A stretch of 64,000 nucleotides of DNA from Stenopsyche tienmushanensis (GCA_008973525.1 WACJ01000099.1:1-64000); one strand, 5' to 3'; counted from the first letter of the stretch, positions 1-12,420 are shown. Numbers and translations are program-made. Notes: generated from the sequence alone by a model not told the origin.

Positions 1-298
1 GATTGCATTCACTTTTCATTATACACTGTCGCTGTTTATTAATAATTGAAGATATTCAAGATAAAAAAATTGTATTGAATACATTTGGAGCGAAAAGACA
101 TACTATGACTTTCTATTGTAAATATTTTTCAGTCAAGAATATTAAAATGGAACTGAAAAGCTTGTTATTCAAACGTCCTGCTGTGAATATTGCTAAAACT
201 ACGGCTTTCGTTCAGGTTTGAAGCCCCGTATTAAAGTATATATTATTAAATAATATTGAAATACATAAAAAGAACGAAGGTTATAAACACAAAAAATA
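1..298. other. AT-rich DNA without recognised feature
   Basis: No reading frame, repeat end or RNA gene was recognised here. The short open frame on the + strand near the start has no recognisable domain and is taken as chance. Confidence 0.5.
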
Positions 299-991
299 TT
301 TTTTCTCCTCTTCTTCGTGTATCGGAAAGACCCAATGCTTAAGAATACGTTCCCTAAATTTAAAGTCGATATCAATGAAATTCGCAGAGTAATAGGCCGA
401 CAATGAGAAACAAAGCTGTGCGAAGCTGAGGAGAAGAGAAACTTTAAAAGCATTTTTCTCAAAACTACTTTTTTCAAGATCATGGAAGTGCTCCTACACG
501 CCCTAGATGAGCATTCTTTATGAAATTTGGTAAGTACGTGTATAATAAACGTTTTCATCGTATAGACTACAATTATCTAAAAATATTCAAAAGTGTTTAT
601 TTAATGAACCAAAAACTACAAAAAGTGTTGGTAAAATCACACACTTTTCTTCGATCGCTCACAATTCTTTTATTTTTCAACATTTCTTCTTAATTCTAGT
701 CTAAGCTATGCCCAATATTATAGAAAGTAAAAATATGTTTAATTTTTTTGCTGCAGATCACCAGCCCAGGACTTAGGACTTCCGCGATGAAGAATGTCAA
801 CGCTCGCGCACCGATATATGTGACTCCCCCCATTCCCACTATCATACTTTTTCAATTTAAAAAAAATATGTTCAATAAAGATCACCTAGTCTATACACTA
901 AATGTCAACATTTTATATTTAGCACTTTTTGCATAAAAAAATGTTAAAAAACGATTACTTTTAGGTACAACAAGTTAGAAATGTCCCTTGA
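299..991 (+). mobile_element. R1 family element, copy 1
   Basis: This copy matches eight others in the window along most of its length. Recognisable family blocks, in order, are the CGGAAAGA-CCAATG block near 320, the AAACTACTTTTTTCAAG block near 462, TTCATCGTATAGACTAC near 552, the CTTCGATCGCTCAC block near 648, GACTTCCGCGATGAAGAATG near 777, and the right end with ACAACAAG-TAGAAA-GTCCCTT near 968-990. The last four bases read TTGA where other copies have TTAA. The left terminal repeat is not visible. No transposase is encoded, so it is a non-autonomous DNA element. Confidence 0.75.
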
Positions 992-1602
992 CGTGTACCC
1001 AGGAGTCTTGCGTCTCATCTTACATTCGTGCATCTTTTCAAAGAATCTTTTAACCGCCATAAAATATAGGTTTAGTTGACTGAAATCGCTGTCGTCGGAT
1101 AAGATTTGACGATTTTCGTTCGTGTTGTCTTGAGAGCAGGCGTTTGTTTTGATAATTAAGATACTCGCATTATTCTTATCGTTGAACAATTTTGTTATTC
1201 CCCCTTGACTGTTCTGGAGTGGCGTTATTAGCCGACTATCACCACTCCTTTGCAAAATCTACTCCTTGTAGCGATTTTTCTGGAAGGCATTTCCATTAAC
1301 CAGTCGTTATGGAATTTAAGGCTGCTCTTATTACCATCTGGGATGTTATTGTGCCATGCTTTCAGAGAGTTCGATCATTCGTATTGTTTAGAAAATAAGT
1401 CGTTATTTTGATGTTGTATCGTCCTTATCGACTTTTAGGAATGTGATTGTCTTACGTTTCCCGAAGGATCGAGTTCTTATAACCATTAAGATATGGCTAT
1501 TGATTAATTGAATTTGGTGTGCAATCTTGACCGTGGGATTGTTTCGGACAATATACATATGTATATGAAAATAAATTTCTGTTGTGGTCCGTGGTTTATA
1601 AG
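992..1602. other. Intergenic, no recognised feature
   Basis: I recognise no coding region or repeat copy in this stretch between an R1 copy and a hAT-family copy. Confidence 0.45.
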
Positions 1603-2170
1603 TAGGGAATCCAATCCCGAGCCAAAATTTCGATCCCGGGATTTCGGGATCTTATTAGACAATCTCAGACCAGACTAAGACTCGCAAAATTCCCGATTTC
1701 CCGACAAATTGTTTATTTCCGTCGCTGCAGATGAATACTTATATACTATAATACTTTGATTTCATTCGTAATTATATTACGGAGGAACACAAAAATTCTG
1801 AACCCCGTATCTATTATATTTCATATCGATATCCCCATTATTAGAGTCGAGGTGTAGTAAATACATCACCGGTAGGGAAAGATTAATATAAAAAATTTAA
1901 GAACATATATGTACTGTATATATGTATACATAGATTAAACAGTTTCTGCCCCTGGGCGTCGCCTAAGCTCGCCAATTAGAAGTTACGCCACTGTTTCCAA
2001 GCGTCCAGATTTCAGCGAGAATGTCTCGATTCAGTAGCCTTCATCGTGTTGGTGAGGTGTACGATTTCTGTTAGATAAAAATTTCAATCCCGAAATTTTC
2101 GGGATTACGTTTTCGAATCCCGGGATTCTTAAGTACCTAAAATTGTCCGGGATCCCGTTATTGGATCAAT
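1603..2170 (-). mobile_element. Non-autonomous hAT-family element, copy A
   Basis: The low-coordinate end starts TAGGGAATCCAATCCCG, followed by CCCGGGAT/ATCCCG palindromic words. The high-coordinate end (about 2080-2170) carries the mirror set of ATCCCG words. Its interior matches copies at 12.6, 22.2 and 54.2 kb in reverse orientation, including a CGACGCC-containing block near 1955 and the CGTACACC block near 2060. The coding part seen in copies B and C is missing, so this is an internally deleted copy. The far terminus is diverged and no clean 8-bp target duplication is visible. Confidence 0.75.
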
Positions 2171-2189
2171 CCGCGTCCATATATAGTCA

Positions 2190-2260
2190 AACGCTGATTT
2201 TCTCGGAAATGGACAAGTGGGTGCCACACGAACTGTTAAAAGGCTAAAATTGAGCCACTT
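2190..2260 (+). pseudogene. mariner transposase fragment
   Basis: Translation from about 2209 gives MDKWVPHEL, the linker motif that follows the N-terminal DNA-binding half of many mariner transposases (family motif W-V-P-H-E/D-L). A stop follows within a few codons, and no catalytic aspartates are visible downstream. It is a short decayed fragment about 650 bases upstream of the P450 start and is not functional. Confidence 0.5.
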
Positions 2261-2445
2261 GGAAATGTTTTTTTTTATAGCAGATTTTTGAACCTTATAA
2301 TGAAATATATAAATATTTATACGCTAATATCAGATAATCGCTTGTTAACGAGTTCTCTGATGATCAGGAAACTAAATAAACTAATTTTGTAAGAACTTCA
2401 AACCTTGTATAACACGGATTTGTATTACACGACGTTTTTGCCTAA

Positions 2446-2926
2446 TCATATAATCGTGTTGTACAAGGCCCGAGTGTATTTCGTAATACATATATTGATT
2501 TGCCACCTACAAACGTAAGATAGCGACTCAATCTTAAAATTGAGCGGTCGTTTGTTGTGTATTTTGCGAGTTTCGTCTCGCAAAAGATTAAAGTTAGTAA
2601 TATCTGATTTAGACGGTTTTGGTCTCGTTCCAGTTCCGGAGCCGATAGACGACCAGCGAATTGCGTAGGTGTGTTCGTGATTTATTTGGAACATGTTTTA
2701 AGTACTGGTAGTGGTAAGAAAAAAAATCGCAGGACACGCGGTTGGTGATAACAGTACGCGTGTAAGATAGCTGGTACTGATCACACGTTTAGTGGAAAGA
2801 AGAGGTCACTTGAACTTTCGCCTGGTTGTCACATGGTCGCTAAGCCGGACGCTGACGTCGGATCGCTTGCTCGCCTCCTGGCCTCAGTCTTCTTCGAACC
2901 CTGGTGCTGGAAGTACGGCTGCAACC
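2446..2926 (+). promoter_or_regulatory. P450 upstream region and 5' leader
   Basis: This stretch lies directly upstream of the P450 start codon and is richer in G+C than its surroundings from about 2610. No TATA box or initiator could be assigned with confidence. An ATG at 2833 opens an out-of-frame reading frame that runs past the P450 start to 3087. If the transcript starts upstream of 2833, that upstream ATG could lower translation from the main ATG at 2927. The transcription start is not known from sequence. Confidence 0.35.
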
Positions 2927-5900
2927 ATGATCATCGCCTTCCTTGTCATCTTCATCACGCTGTATTTGATCACGCTGGTGATAAAGCCGAAGAACTATCC
3001 TCCCGGTTAGTGAAAAAATTGTCGATTTTATGTCCTCATCATTGTATGATTTATACCTACGCTGTACATTCAATATTGTTCGAATAATTCCATTTTTATT
3101 TCATGAATTTTCTTCGGCGCTGTAAAAAACACCAACCAACAAAATGAAGCCCAAACAAACACCCATTTAACCAAAACATATTTTTTTAACATCAAATTAG
3201 ATCGATAGACATTTGCATACCTATAAATCAAGCGCTTTTCATTCAGATCGACGTTCAATTTACAACAAGTGTAGACCAGACAGTTTAAATATCACACACA
3301 TATACATAGCAAAATACCAATTAATTGGCATTTATTATCTTCGTGCGATTTTTCATAAATGAATGAATATAAATAAATTGCATTCGGAGAGAGATATCAT
3401 CCTCTGTGATTAATCCAGGTTGCTCTTTTATCTTCATGACTGATGGTCCGTAACATTTGACCTCCTGAATATGAACCGATCTGCCGTGCAATCAAATGTA
3501 TTTCGACATCAATTATATTACCTCGTAAAATCGATAAAACTCACCATTAATTATAAATAATTGATTGCGAGCGCTGACCCAGACGAACCCAATCTATTTG
3601 ATCTATTTTGATGTACAGATGCGCACGCATGTCTTCTTACAGCAAAACTTGAACAGCGAGCTCAAAAGTTCACCCTCAAATACGGAGGCAGTTTGCTTCG
3701 ATGAATATGCGTATTAAATTGAATTCCCATTAAATAATAGTGCAATGTAAACAATAACAAGGAAGAATATCTGTTGTTGCGGATAACATAAATGAATACT
3801 GCTTCGAAAGGCCGAAAGCCTTGAATGTTAATCAAATGTGGACTATTCCGATTCAAAACAATTGCAGCTATTAAGGTCGATTGAATATACGCACTTTTCT
3901 GCGTCATTTGACAAATTTGAATCGCAGAAAGATTCAACAAATTTTTTCATCTGCGAAAATCCGTACGAATTTCGGCAAGAAAAGACTATCGTATCCGGAT
4001 CTTTGTTTGGGGGGGTGTCAATTATAAACTGCACATGCAAAATTTCAATTCTTTCGTTCTTCATCATCATCATCGGTCGTGCCCAGTCATGCTCTTTGTT
4101 TCGGGAAGAATAATGTCCGACCGATAAGTGCATAGTTTGAAGTCAATAGCTATTTATATACACGCACAAATCAAACACGATTTAGGTATTATAAGTAGGA
4201 GCAAGTTTTTAAGTAGTCAGGCGCCTGCCACGGGCGCAATTGGGCTTGGGGCGCAAAACGCAGGATACCGACCCGATTGAGAGTTGCACGCGTTTTTTAC
4301 GTGTTGCAGTATTTTTGGATGCTACATTCGCATGTCCGTCGCTTATCATCCGCATGAATTCACTTATCTTTCAGGACCGTCGCAGCGTGCACGAAGCTTG
4401 TACATAAATAAACAATACACTTTGAAATCGATTAATTATATCATTGACATCGTTATCTGTCGATGAATTTGGGTTGACGATCTATACAATCGCGTATCCA
4501 ATCTGAGTCCTTTTTAAAAGGGACATTTCCGCCTTGATCGAATTTTTAGCATTTTTTTAATGCGAAAAGTATTAAATACAGAATGTTGATATTCAGCATG
4601 TTGACTGGGCGATTTTTAATGAATATAAAAATATTTTTTAAAATTTGACAACATATCATAGTGGGAGTGTGGGAAGCCACGTTTATCGGTGCGCGAGCGT
4701 TGACATTCTTCATCGCGGAAGTCCTAAGTCCTGAACAGGTGATCTGCAACAAAAAATTTAAACACATTTTTACTTCATACAATATTGTGCATAGTTTGAT
4801 CTATAATTAAGAATAAATATTGGAAAATAAAAAAATAGTGAGCGATCGAAGAAATATGTGCGTTTTCACCGACATTTTTTGTTCATTAAATAAAAACGTT
4901 TGAATATTTTTAGATAACTATAAGTCAAACGATGCAGACGTTTATTGTACACATGCCTGCCAAATTTCATAAATAATGCTCGTCTAAGGCGTGTGGGAGC
5001 AGTTCCGTGAGCTTGTAAAAAGTAGTTTCGAGAAAAACGCGTTTAAAGCTTCTCTCCTCCTTGACGGGCTATTACTTTGTGAATTTCATTTATATCGACT
5101 TGATATTTACTGACAGTGTTCTTAAATATTTTTTTGCAATTTAAGTTTGTTCCATTTAGTTATTCAACCTGGAACCGATTCAATCGTTCAAATCCCTTTC
5201 GGTCCCTCTCGAACCGTTATATTTTTCATATCGGTTCGGTTATGGTTTTATCGGTTCGAAGCCCTGGTATTGCAAGCATGATTTCTGCATATAAGCGAAA
5301 TTGTGTATTTTAAGATATTAGATTGATATATTATGCGATGGGTCATAAACCTTTGGGCCCCATAAAATTCCCCTGAATTTTTGAAGGCCAAGGTGAGCAT
5401 CTTTTGCGCCTAATCCACCAATCTCACATCAAGGCAATTAAAAATACCATCATCATATCAATAAAAATCATTTCGGTCAATTCAAATTTAAAGCACAGCA
5501 CAGTTTTCCAATAATATCTAATTACAATCTACATTGATTGAATAGATTTGAAACGATGTACAGCTTGTTTAATATCTTCCTTATCATTTAAACGGTGATT
5601 AATAGATTGCACCATTAAATTTCGATATTGTAAAGTATGGCTTTAATCGAAATTTTATCTTGACATTTGAATGAATTTATACTAATTCTTGAACCATTGT
5701 ATAATATTATATGCTTCAAACCGATTAGATATTTCAAACATCAATTTAAGATACCAAATTATATTTAATTTGATTATATTACATAAACAAGCCAGTGGAC
5801 TGTTTGTGGCTACACTATGATGATGATGATGATATAAATATTGAATGCGCTGATAAATAAAATCACCTTAATTAATTGCTAACATTGTCTAGGAATAGTA

Positions 5901-8900
5901 TTATTTTGGTTTAGATTTAATTGTGGTATGTTTTAAGTAAATAATATGTAAAGGACTTCTTGGCAGTCCGATATAGGACAATGATCTCTACGACTTGTTT
6001 TTGTACATTCTATCCTGAGATATAAATATCTCACTCGTTGCACTCCACGCATATTCTGATTTTGTCCACCCACATATTTATGTAAAATTAATTTATTCAA
6101 TATGTGAGCCAAAATGGATAAAGTCTGTCTAAAGTGTTAAAATAGATAAGAATAATTAAAACGTACCAAACCACGAGTTGTATAATTTATACTTGGACTT
6201 ATATAATTTAATGTAAAAACAGATTAAATAAAATATATAGAAAATATAGACTGAGAGCTGGCAGAATAAATTGAAGATCATCTAACACATGTGAATAATT
6301 TAATAGTTGTATTCTGGCGTGTTTCTGGACTATCATTATGACAGTCTGGCGATTGAGTACCGTTGGGTTTTGGGAGTGGAGTTTGGGCCAGACTACTTTC
6401 CTCCCAAACCCAAAAGCACTCAGTCATCAGACTATCATAATGATAATCCAGAAACACGCCAGTATATTACAATGATTTAAAGAATATTGATTATGATATT
6501 TTTAGATTTGTTTCTATAACGGTGATTTAAAATGTACGGGAACAAATCTAGCGAGTCAACTCAATAGACCAAATGTAAATTGGTTCGATGTTCCAAGTGA
6601 AAATTAATACAAACGACCGTGCACTAATAGATATTGATAAATTGTAGATAACTAGTTTACAAATGTATCACATTCCGTTGTACTATTAAACAGTGCGCGT
6701 GGAAAATGTTCAGTGGCAAATTAATGTATTCAAATTGTAACGAGTTAGCTAAATGATTGTTCTTTCGAGTCTATCAATCGTAATTTCAAATTTATTATCT
6801 AAAGATTGAAGGTTAGTTGTTTGACCTTAAATATTCAAATTTTTCGATCTGCAAATCCAGTTTCTGTATCGTGATCTGTGCGAGTCTGAGAATATATGCA
6901 ACATTTCCCTACAATGGCTTCAATTTAAAATACAGAAACTCTCAACGAAGCTACATTAATAATCAACAAATTAAAACTGATTGTAAAAATGTACATCTAA
7001 TGCATTGAATTTACACATTTACAAACAACGTTGTTTATCGATTAATTTATATACACTAATACGATCAACAAATGTAAATGGATTTTTAAACGTGCATGAA
7101 TGAACGATTTTTATTACATAATTTCATTGGGTTCCAACAATAATACAGTTTTTACATTCTTAATTTATTAATTAATGCAATGGGGAATAGCAAAATTAAT
7201 TTTATATAATAACGTCCAGCAATTCTTTTGCGTCTCATTAATATTCATGTATAACAGTTTGTCCCTGACGAAGTGTTGATATAGTGGCTTAGATCCTGAA
7301 CTCTCTGTTTCTGATCGATCGTCTCGATCCAAGTTTACCTAAATTTGTTGAATTTGAAAAAGTAAATGCTGAGACAATTAATAAAATTATCATTTATATA
7401 TAAAGATTCTCTCCTCTAACAGTTTTTCAATACATATTTATTCTTAAAATACTGATTACTCATTTGTATTAAACTAATATAATTAATTAATGGAATGGGA
7501 TTGTAATAAAATAACATATGGAACCATCGCCAATCATTTTGACGTGATTTTTCATCGCATATATATGTTTTTAGTCGTCAGTCTCACCTCTCGTAGATTT
7601 AAACTCAATATATCACTATTGTATCTGTTCGATAAGTGAGCAATCTTGTGCTATAAGGAAATTTGCTATCGATTTACAGGTCCACGCTGGATTCCATTTG
7701 TCGGATGTGCTCCCGAGTTTAAGCGGCTTTCAATCAAATATGGCGGACAGCATCTCGCTGCAAAAGAATTGGCCAAGCAATACGACACAAACGTATTGGG
7801 ACTCAAACTGGCCAACGACAACGTGTGCATAGTTTTTACGGATGAACTGGTGAAAAAAGTTTTGACGTCCGACGTATACGAAGGACGTCCCTATACATTC
7901 TTCATGAAGCTGCGAAGTTTCGGCGGATACAGAGGTGTTTTTTCTTTTATTGCTCGGAGAAAAATTGTATTTTACGAATCTGTGAATAACATGATTGCTT
8001 TATTGATAGAGCCTATAGAATCATCAGTGCGGTTTTATTATGTGACTTCAAAAACAATCTTAAATGATGTGTAAATTTATAAAAACTGATATTATATTTA
8101 TATTTTATAGGCATCACGGGAGTAGACGGTCCATTATGGCAAGAGCATAGACAATTCACCATGAGGCATTTACGTAATGTAGGTTTCGGAAAACCTATAA
8201 TGGAAGAGTATATAGTGGAAGAATTACATCAGCTAATTAAGACATTTGAAGAGAGTGGAAGTAGTGTGCGGTTAACGTGCATCATTGCACCCCACGTATT
8301 GAATGTGCTTTGGATGTTTACCGCAGGTAAGAAAGCTATGCGGCTTAAATACATGTTTTGGATTGAATTTATGTTAAAATAAATTCAAAAATTGATACAA
8401 ATCTATGTTTAAATATTTTTATAGGCAAAAGAATTGATAAAGACGATGCCCGTTTACCGATGCTTCTTAATCTATTGATGGAAAGAACTTCTGCGTTCGA
8501 TATGGCTGGTGGACTTTTAAGTCAATTCCCATTTTTGAGATTTGTAATGCCAGAGCGGTCAGGATATAATTTAATTCTTAAGTTGAATAAACAGCTTTAT
8601 GATTTCTTTATGGTAAGCTTAGATAACATAAATTATATACGTATTGCTCCAACAAACAACGCGACCTGCTTTTTTATTTTTGAAAATGCTTTGTGATTAA
8701 TAATCATTTTCATTCATGTGCTTACAAATATTCAAAGTAAATTAGATTAGTATTGTTTAAGCTGATTTAATATTATACGATACAAGTGTATTTTGCAGCG
8801 TATCCATTAGCATATGCAATATGTTTTATTATGTTTGATACAATTATCTCTACATTATTCAATTACATAATAATGTATCCATTATTTATGATTGTGCTGC

Positions 8901-10720
8901 ATTTCGCAATAATTTTTTTAACGAATGCTAGATAACATAAGCGTGATTTATCAAATAAATGTTTCAGCTGTATGTCTGGCTTAGCGAGTGTTAAATTAGT
9001 TTTATGATAGCATTTATATAAATAAGTATGAATAATCTTCGTGTTTTTATACTAAGCATTATTCTTCAGGATGCTATAAATGACCACAAGAAAAGGGTTT
9101 CAGAGGCTGATGAGGATCTTATTCATACATTTTTGTGTGAAATGAAGGAGCAACAAGATGATCCAAATAGTACTTTCACAGGTAAACACTAAAAAGCATT
9201 AATTTTTATAATTCATGCTAGAATACTATTCTTGTTGTGTGCGTTAATAAGTATTTTTTAATAAATATAAATATAATAACATAATAATTAACTATTATTA
9301 GCGTAATGTATTAGTAATCCCGTTCAAAAATGAATATAAATGTGTAAGTTTGCATACGTAAATCATGCTTTATATTCATGATGATTAACTTATCTATGAA
9401 CGTTACATTATGTCTTATAGATAAGTTGATGGTATAATTATATTGTCAAAGAATTTCTTGAAGATCTCAATCATTGCCATGAAATTAAATATACAATCTT
9501 TAACTTTTCTTTTGCAGTCGATCAACTTATCATGGTTTGCGTCGATTTATTCATCGCTGGATCACAAACGACTAGTAATACGTTAGATTTTTCTTTCCTT
9601 ATGATGCTGGCACATCCAGAAATGCAGCGTAAAGTTCAAATTGAGCTAGATGAGGTTTTAATGAACAGATTGCCATGTCTTGAAGATAAAAATAAGTAAG
9701 CACTTTATTTAAAAATGCTTAATGAAAACACTTTTATATGTGAAACACTCTGAAAAATGATATTATTTCACAGCTTGCCTTATACTATGGCTGTTTTGGT
9801 GGAAGTTCAGCGATATTTCAATATAGTACCTTTGACCGGACCTCGAAGAACTCTCCGTGATGACGTTTTGGAGGGCCACACGATACCTAAAAATTCTATT
9901 GTGTTGATTAGTTTGTTCTCGGTACATATGGATAAGCAAATATGGGGCGATCCAGAAGTTTTTAGACCGGAACGGTTTATCGACGCCAATGGTAAATTGA
10001 ATGAAAAACTCGTAGATAGAGTTATGCCATTTGGATTAGGTGAGAAAATTTTCTATCTTTACATACACAAATGTTTACCCATTTAAAATTTTATATGAAT
10101 TTATATAATTATAAAAAATAAGGCAATTTCACGTTTAATAAGGGCATAGAACCAATAAATTCTAGCCTGGCGCGGGTAAAAACGGCGTTTAAACAAAGAA
10201 GTATGTTTAAACAAATCGTGATATTTTCAAAAGTACATTAAATGATTTAATAAAATTATCAATAATATTTTTTTAGAGTGTGATATTTTTTAAAACGTGT
10301 GCCCCTTTGTAGCGGCACATCACAAAACGCACAAATGTAGCAAATTTCACGCCTCTTACATTCAGCATTTTCTTTGAGTGAACTTTTTTTTTGTCTTTTT
10401 TGCCATTTGTAATAACAAAAATAACATAAAATGGTAATGATTTGAGTCCTCTAAACGGTAACATAAAACATGGCAATCTAATCTGTCGTTAAATAACCCG
10501 TATCGTTTAAATTTTTACAGGTCGCAGAAGGTGCTTGGGAGAAGCATTAGCCAGGGGTTGCTTGTTTATGTTTTTCGTTGGTGTTATGCAGCGTTTTAAC
10601 ATTGTAGCGAGCAACGGAGTTATGCCATCGCTGAAGCCGAGCGTAGGAATCACTATAAGCCCTCCTAAATATACGGCTTCGATTGTGCCAAGACCCGATT
10701 GTCATATTAAAACAAAATAA
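2927..10720 (+). CDS. Cytochrome P450, insect CYP2 clan (CYP305/CYP15/CYP303-like)
   Basis: Eight exons join in frame: 2927-3005, 7680-7934, 8111-8326, 8425-8612, 9070-9181, 9518-9695, 9774-10039, 10521-10720. They total 1,494 bases, or 497 residues plus stop, the usual length for a microsomal P450. All introns are GT-AG; five are phase 1 after a split Gly codon. The protein has a hydrophobic ER anchor (residues 2-19), the PPGP hinge (25-28), helix-C WxxxR (W121, R125), the I-helix oxygen-binding AGSQTT (297-302), helix-K ExxR (E353, R356), PERF (408-411) and the haem loop FGLGRRRCLG (429-438) with ligand Cys436. The start was chosen because it gives the anchor directly before the hinge. It should act in the ER with NADPH-P450 reductase. 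By remembered similarity (EGRP..FF.KLR, HLRNVGFG) it resembles CYP305 most, then CYP15 or CYP303; substrate unknown. No break was found. Confidence 0.93.
4402..4497 (+). repeat. R2 repeat, partial copy in P450 intron 1
   Basis: The stretch shares TTTGAAATCGATT and a GACGATCTATACAATCG block with longer copies at about 46.94-47.12 kb (+) and 48.58-48.80 kb (-). It has no coding capacity. The family is not identified. Confidence 0.5.
4514..5126 (-). mobile_element. R1 family element, copy 2, in P450 intron 1
   Basis: This is an R1 copy in reverse orientation. Its low-coordinate end reads TTAAAAGGGACATTTC, close to the family end TTAAGGGACGTTTCTAC. Interior blocks include CGGAAGTCCTAAGTCCTGAA near 4718 and the CGAGAAAAACGCGTTTAAAG block near 5030. 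It lies wholly inside intron 1 and does not touch a splice site. Confidence 0.75.
5817..5833. repeat. (ATG)n microsatellite
   Basis: A short run of about six ATG trinucleotides in P450 intron 1. Confidence 0.8.
6314..6462. mobile_element. Fold-back MITE in P450 intron 1
   Basis: Two arms of about 65 bases face each other. The left arm begins CTGGCGTGTTTCTGGA and the right arm ends TCCAGAAACACGCCAG, a perfect 16-base match as inverted repeats. The similarity continues inward with mismatches through ATCATTATGA and the GGGTTTTGGGAG region. TA-rich flanks fit a TA or TAT target duplication. It is 149 bases long with no coding capacity. Confidence 0.8.
10273..10480 (-). pseudogene. piggyBac transposase C-terminal remnant in P450 intron 7
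   Basis: On the minus strand one frame reads CYICAFCDVPL followed by FKKYHTL, the pattern of the Cys-rich zinc-binding tail of piggyBac transposases, which ends C-F-x-x-Y-H. The cysteine normally before F-K-K-Y is lost. Upstream codons are in mixed frames. It is an inactive fossil, antisense to the P450, lying between exon 7 and exon 8. Confidence 0.5.
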
Positions 10721-10822
10721 TTTAAAACGCAGTGTAAATATTTATAAACACATTCCAAAAACTTCGATTAGACGTTGATTTCTAAACACTATTTCTATTG
10801 ATAAGCATAAAGGCATGTTGAA

Positions 10823-10828
10823 AATAAA
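10823..10828 (+). promoter_or_regulatory. Poly(A) signal AATAAA of the P450 gene
   Basis: The first canonical AATAAA after the P450 stop codon lies about 100 bases downstream, a normal 3' UTR distance. AT-rich DNA makes chance copies common. Confidence 0.5.
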
Positions 10829-11346
10829 TTTAGCTTTATTTACATTATTTGGATTATGACGATGAATAAGAAACAGAAATAATATTTTCATTGATGCATG
10901 CCATAAATTGATCTCGATGAATATATTTTCTGCAAGTTTTATGTTAAGTAATATGCTCAGGTATAAAATAATATTGCCTATGTTATAAGTTAATTTAAAT
11001 TAAATTTGATGCTCTAATTGTACATTGTATTGAGCTTAATGAACATCTTATGTATACACCATGATCTGTGTTCTCTGTATAAAATCTTGATTTTATATGT
11101 TAAATTAATCTTAATTTTATTGATCTGTAATTTCTTAATTGTATATTTTTTGAAATACATAGTTAAATATAACTTTTATCCTTGCATCATTTTCTAAGCG
11201 GAACAAATTGTTTATCTGTAGATTATTAAGTTATTACGGCAATTGAAAACATTCAAAAGAATATTCAGCATCGTCGCGCTTGTTATTTTTGAGAAGTAAA
11301 TCATGAATATTATTAATATATTGGCATTTCATTTATAGATGATAAG
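10829..11346. other. P450 3' flank, no recognised feature
   Basis: AT-rich DNA after the P450 poly(A) signal. No coding region or repeat was recognised. Confidence 0.45.
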
Positions 11347-11956
11347 CCGTAGAATTGAAATTGAGTCTGTATTGACAATATAAATTTGTATTTGGTCAGT
11401 ATTGTTCTATTGCATTGAAATATGGACTTTACAGAGTAACATCACGAGTGGCCTAGAAAGATTTGAAGCAAATGTTGACATAGAGAAGATTTTTTCGAAC
11501 GTAATCAACTAATGTGGTCATTGGCTTTTAGATACAATCAAAGAACTAATGTTGCGTAGTAGAAAATATTGCAATTATTTGCAACAACAAACTATTAAAT
11601 AATGAGACCATTTTCGTCCATAGAAATATTTGTTTATGATGGGATTTGTACATTAAAATTTTCAAAGGTACCCTAATAGTGTCCTGAAAAGATATGTTTT
11701 TAAAGAAATAATCTATAAGTTTAAGATAAACTAATGCTTAATGAATGTCATCGCTTGCGCACCGACATATGTGGTTCCCCCATTTCCACTACCATATTTT
11801 ATCAAACTTTAAAAACTATTTTTATGTTTAATAAAGATCGCCTAGTCAACAGACTAAATTTTATTCATTCCAACATTCTATATTTAATACTTTTCTCATA
11901 AAAAATGTTAAAAAACCGATCACTTTTAGGCCCAACAAGGTAGAAACGTCGCTTAA
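11347..11956 (+). mobile_element. Duplicated block with truncated R1 copy 3
   Basis: The first 390 bases match 18149-18535 almost base for base, for example GCATTGAAATATGGACTTTA and ATTGCAATTATTTGCAACAA. The remainder (from about 11735) is the right part of an R1 element with the GTCATCGC-TGCGCACCGACA block, ending CAACAAGGTAGAAACGTCGC then TTAA at 11953-11956. About 400 bases of R1 present in the 18-kb copy are deleted here. The block may be a segmental duplication or a longer R1 subfamily. Confidence 0.7.
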
Positions 11957-12420
11957 ATCACTAAATTAAGATTATAAGATATTATTTTTTTGTAATAAGA
12001 ACTATTAGTTTTTCGTTGTTAAATAAATTAAATAATATTGATAATCCGATGATAAAGAATTGCTGATTGATTTTCTTTTTGAGTCATTGATCATTTCGGC
12101 AACTGATTCTATTGTCTTTAAAGATAGGTAAGCGAACATTATATAATATAATAATACTCAACCCTAATGATTTTATAAATTGTTTATATATCTTCAAACA
12201 TATAGAAAGGTTTACCTAACTTATAATACTTATACATTATAATATTTTGCACTATTCAATATTCAAACCAAGCGCCAACAGGAATACTGTATTATTACCT
12301 TTCAGAGATGACACTTTTTATAATCAATCAATTCTTTAATAGTAAATTTTTATTTTATTGTCATCATAAAAATATAAAATCAAGCTCATTTTATTTGTCT
12401 ATTTTCATACGTAGTTATAT
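11957..12420. other. Intergenic, no recognised feature
   Basis: AT-rich, without recognised coding or repeat content. Confidence 0.4.

Noticed and set aside
2833..3087. 84-codon frame overlapping the P450 start
   Set aside because: Out of frame with the P450, reads through the intron and has no domain. Kept only as a possible upstream ATG effect.
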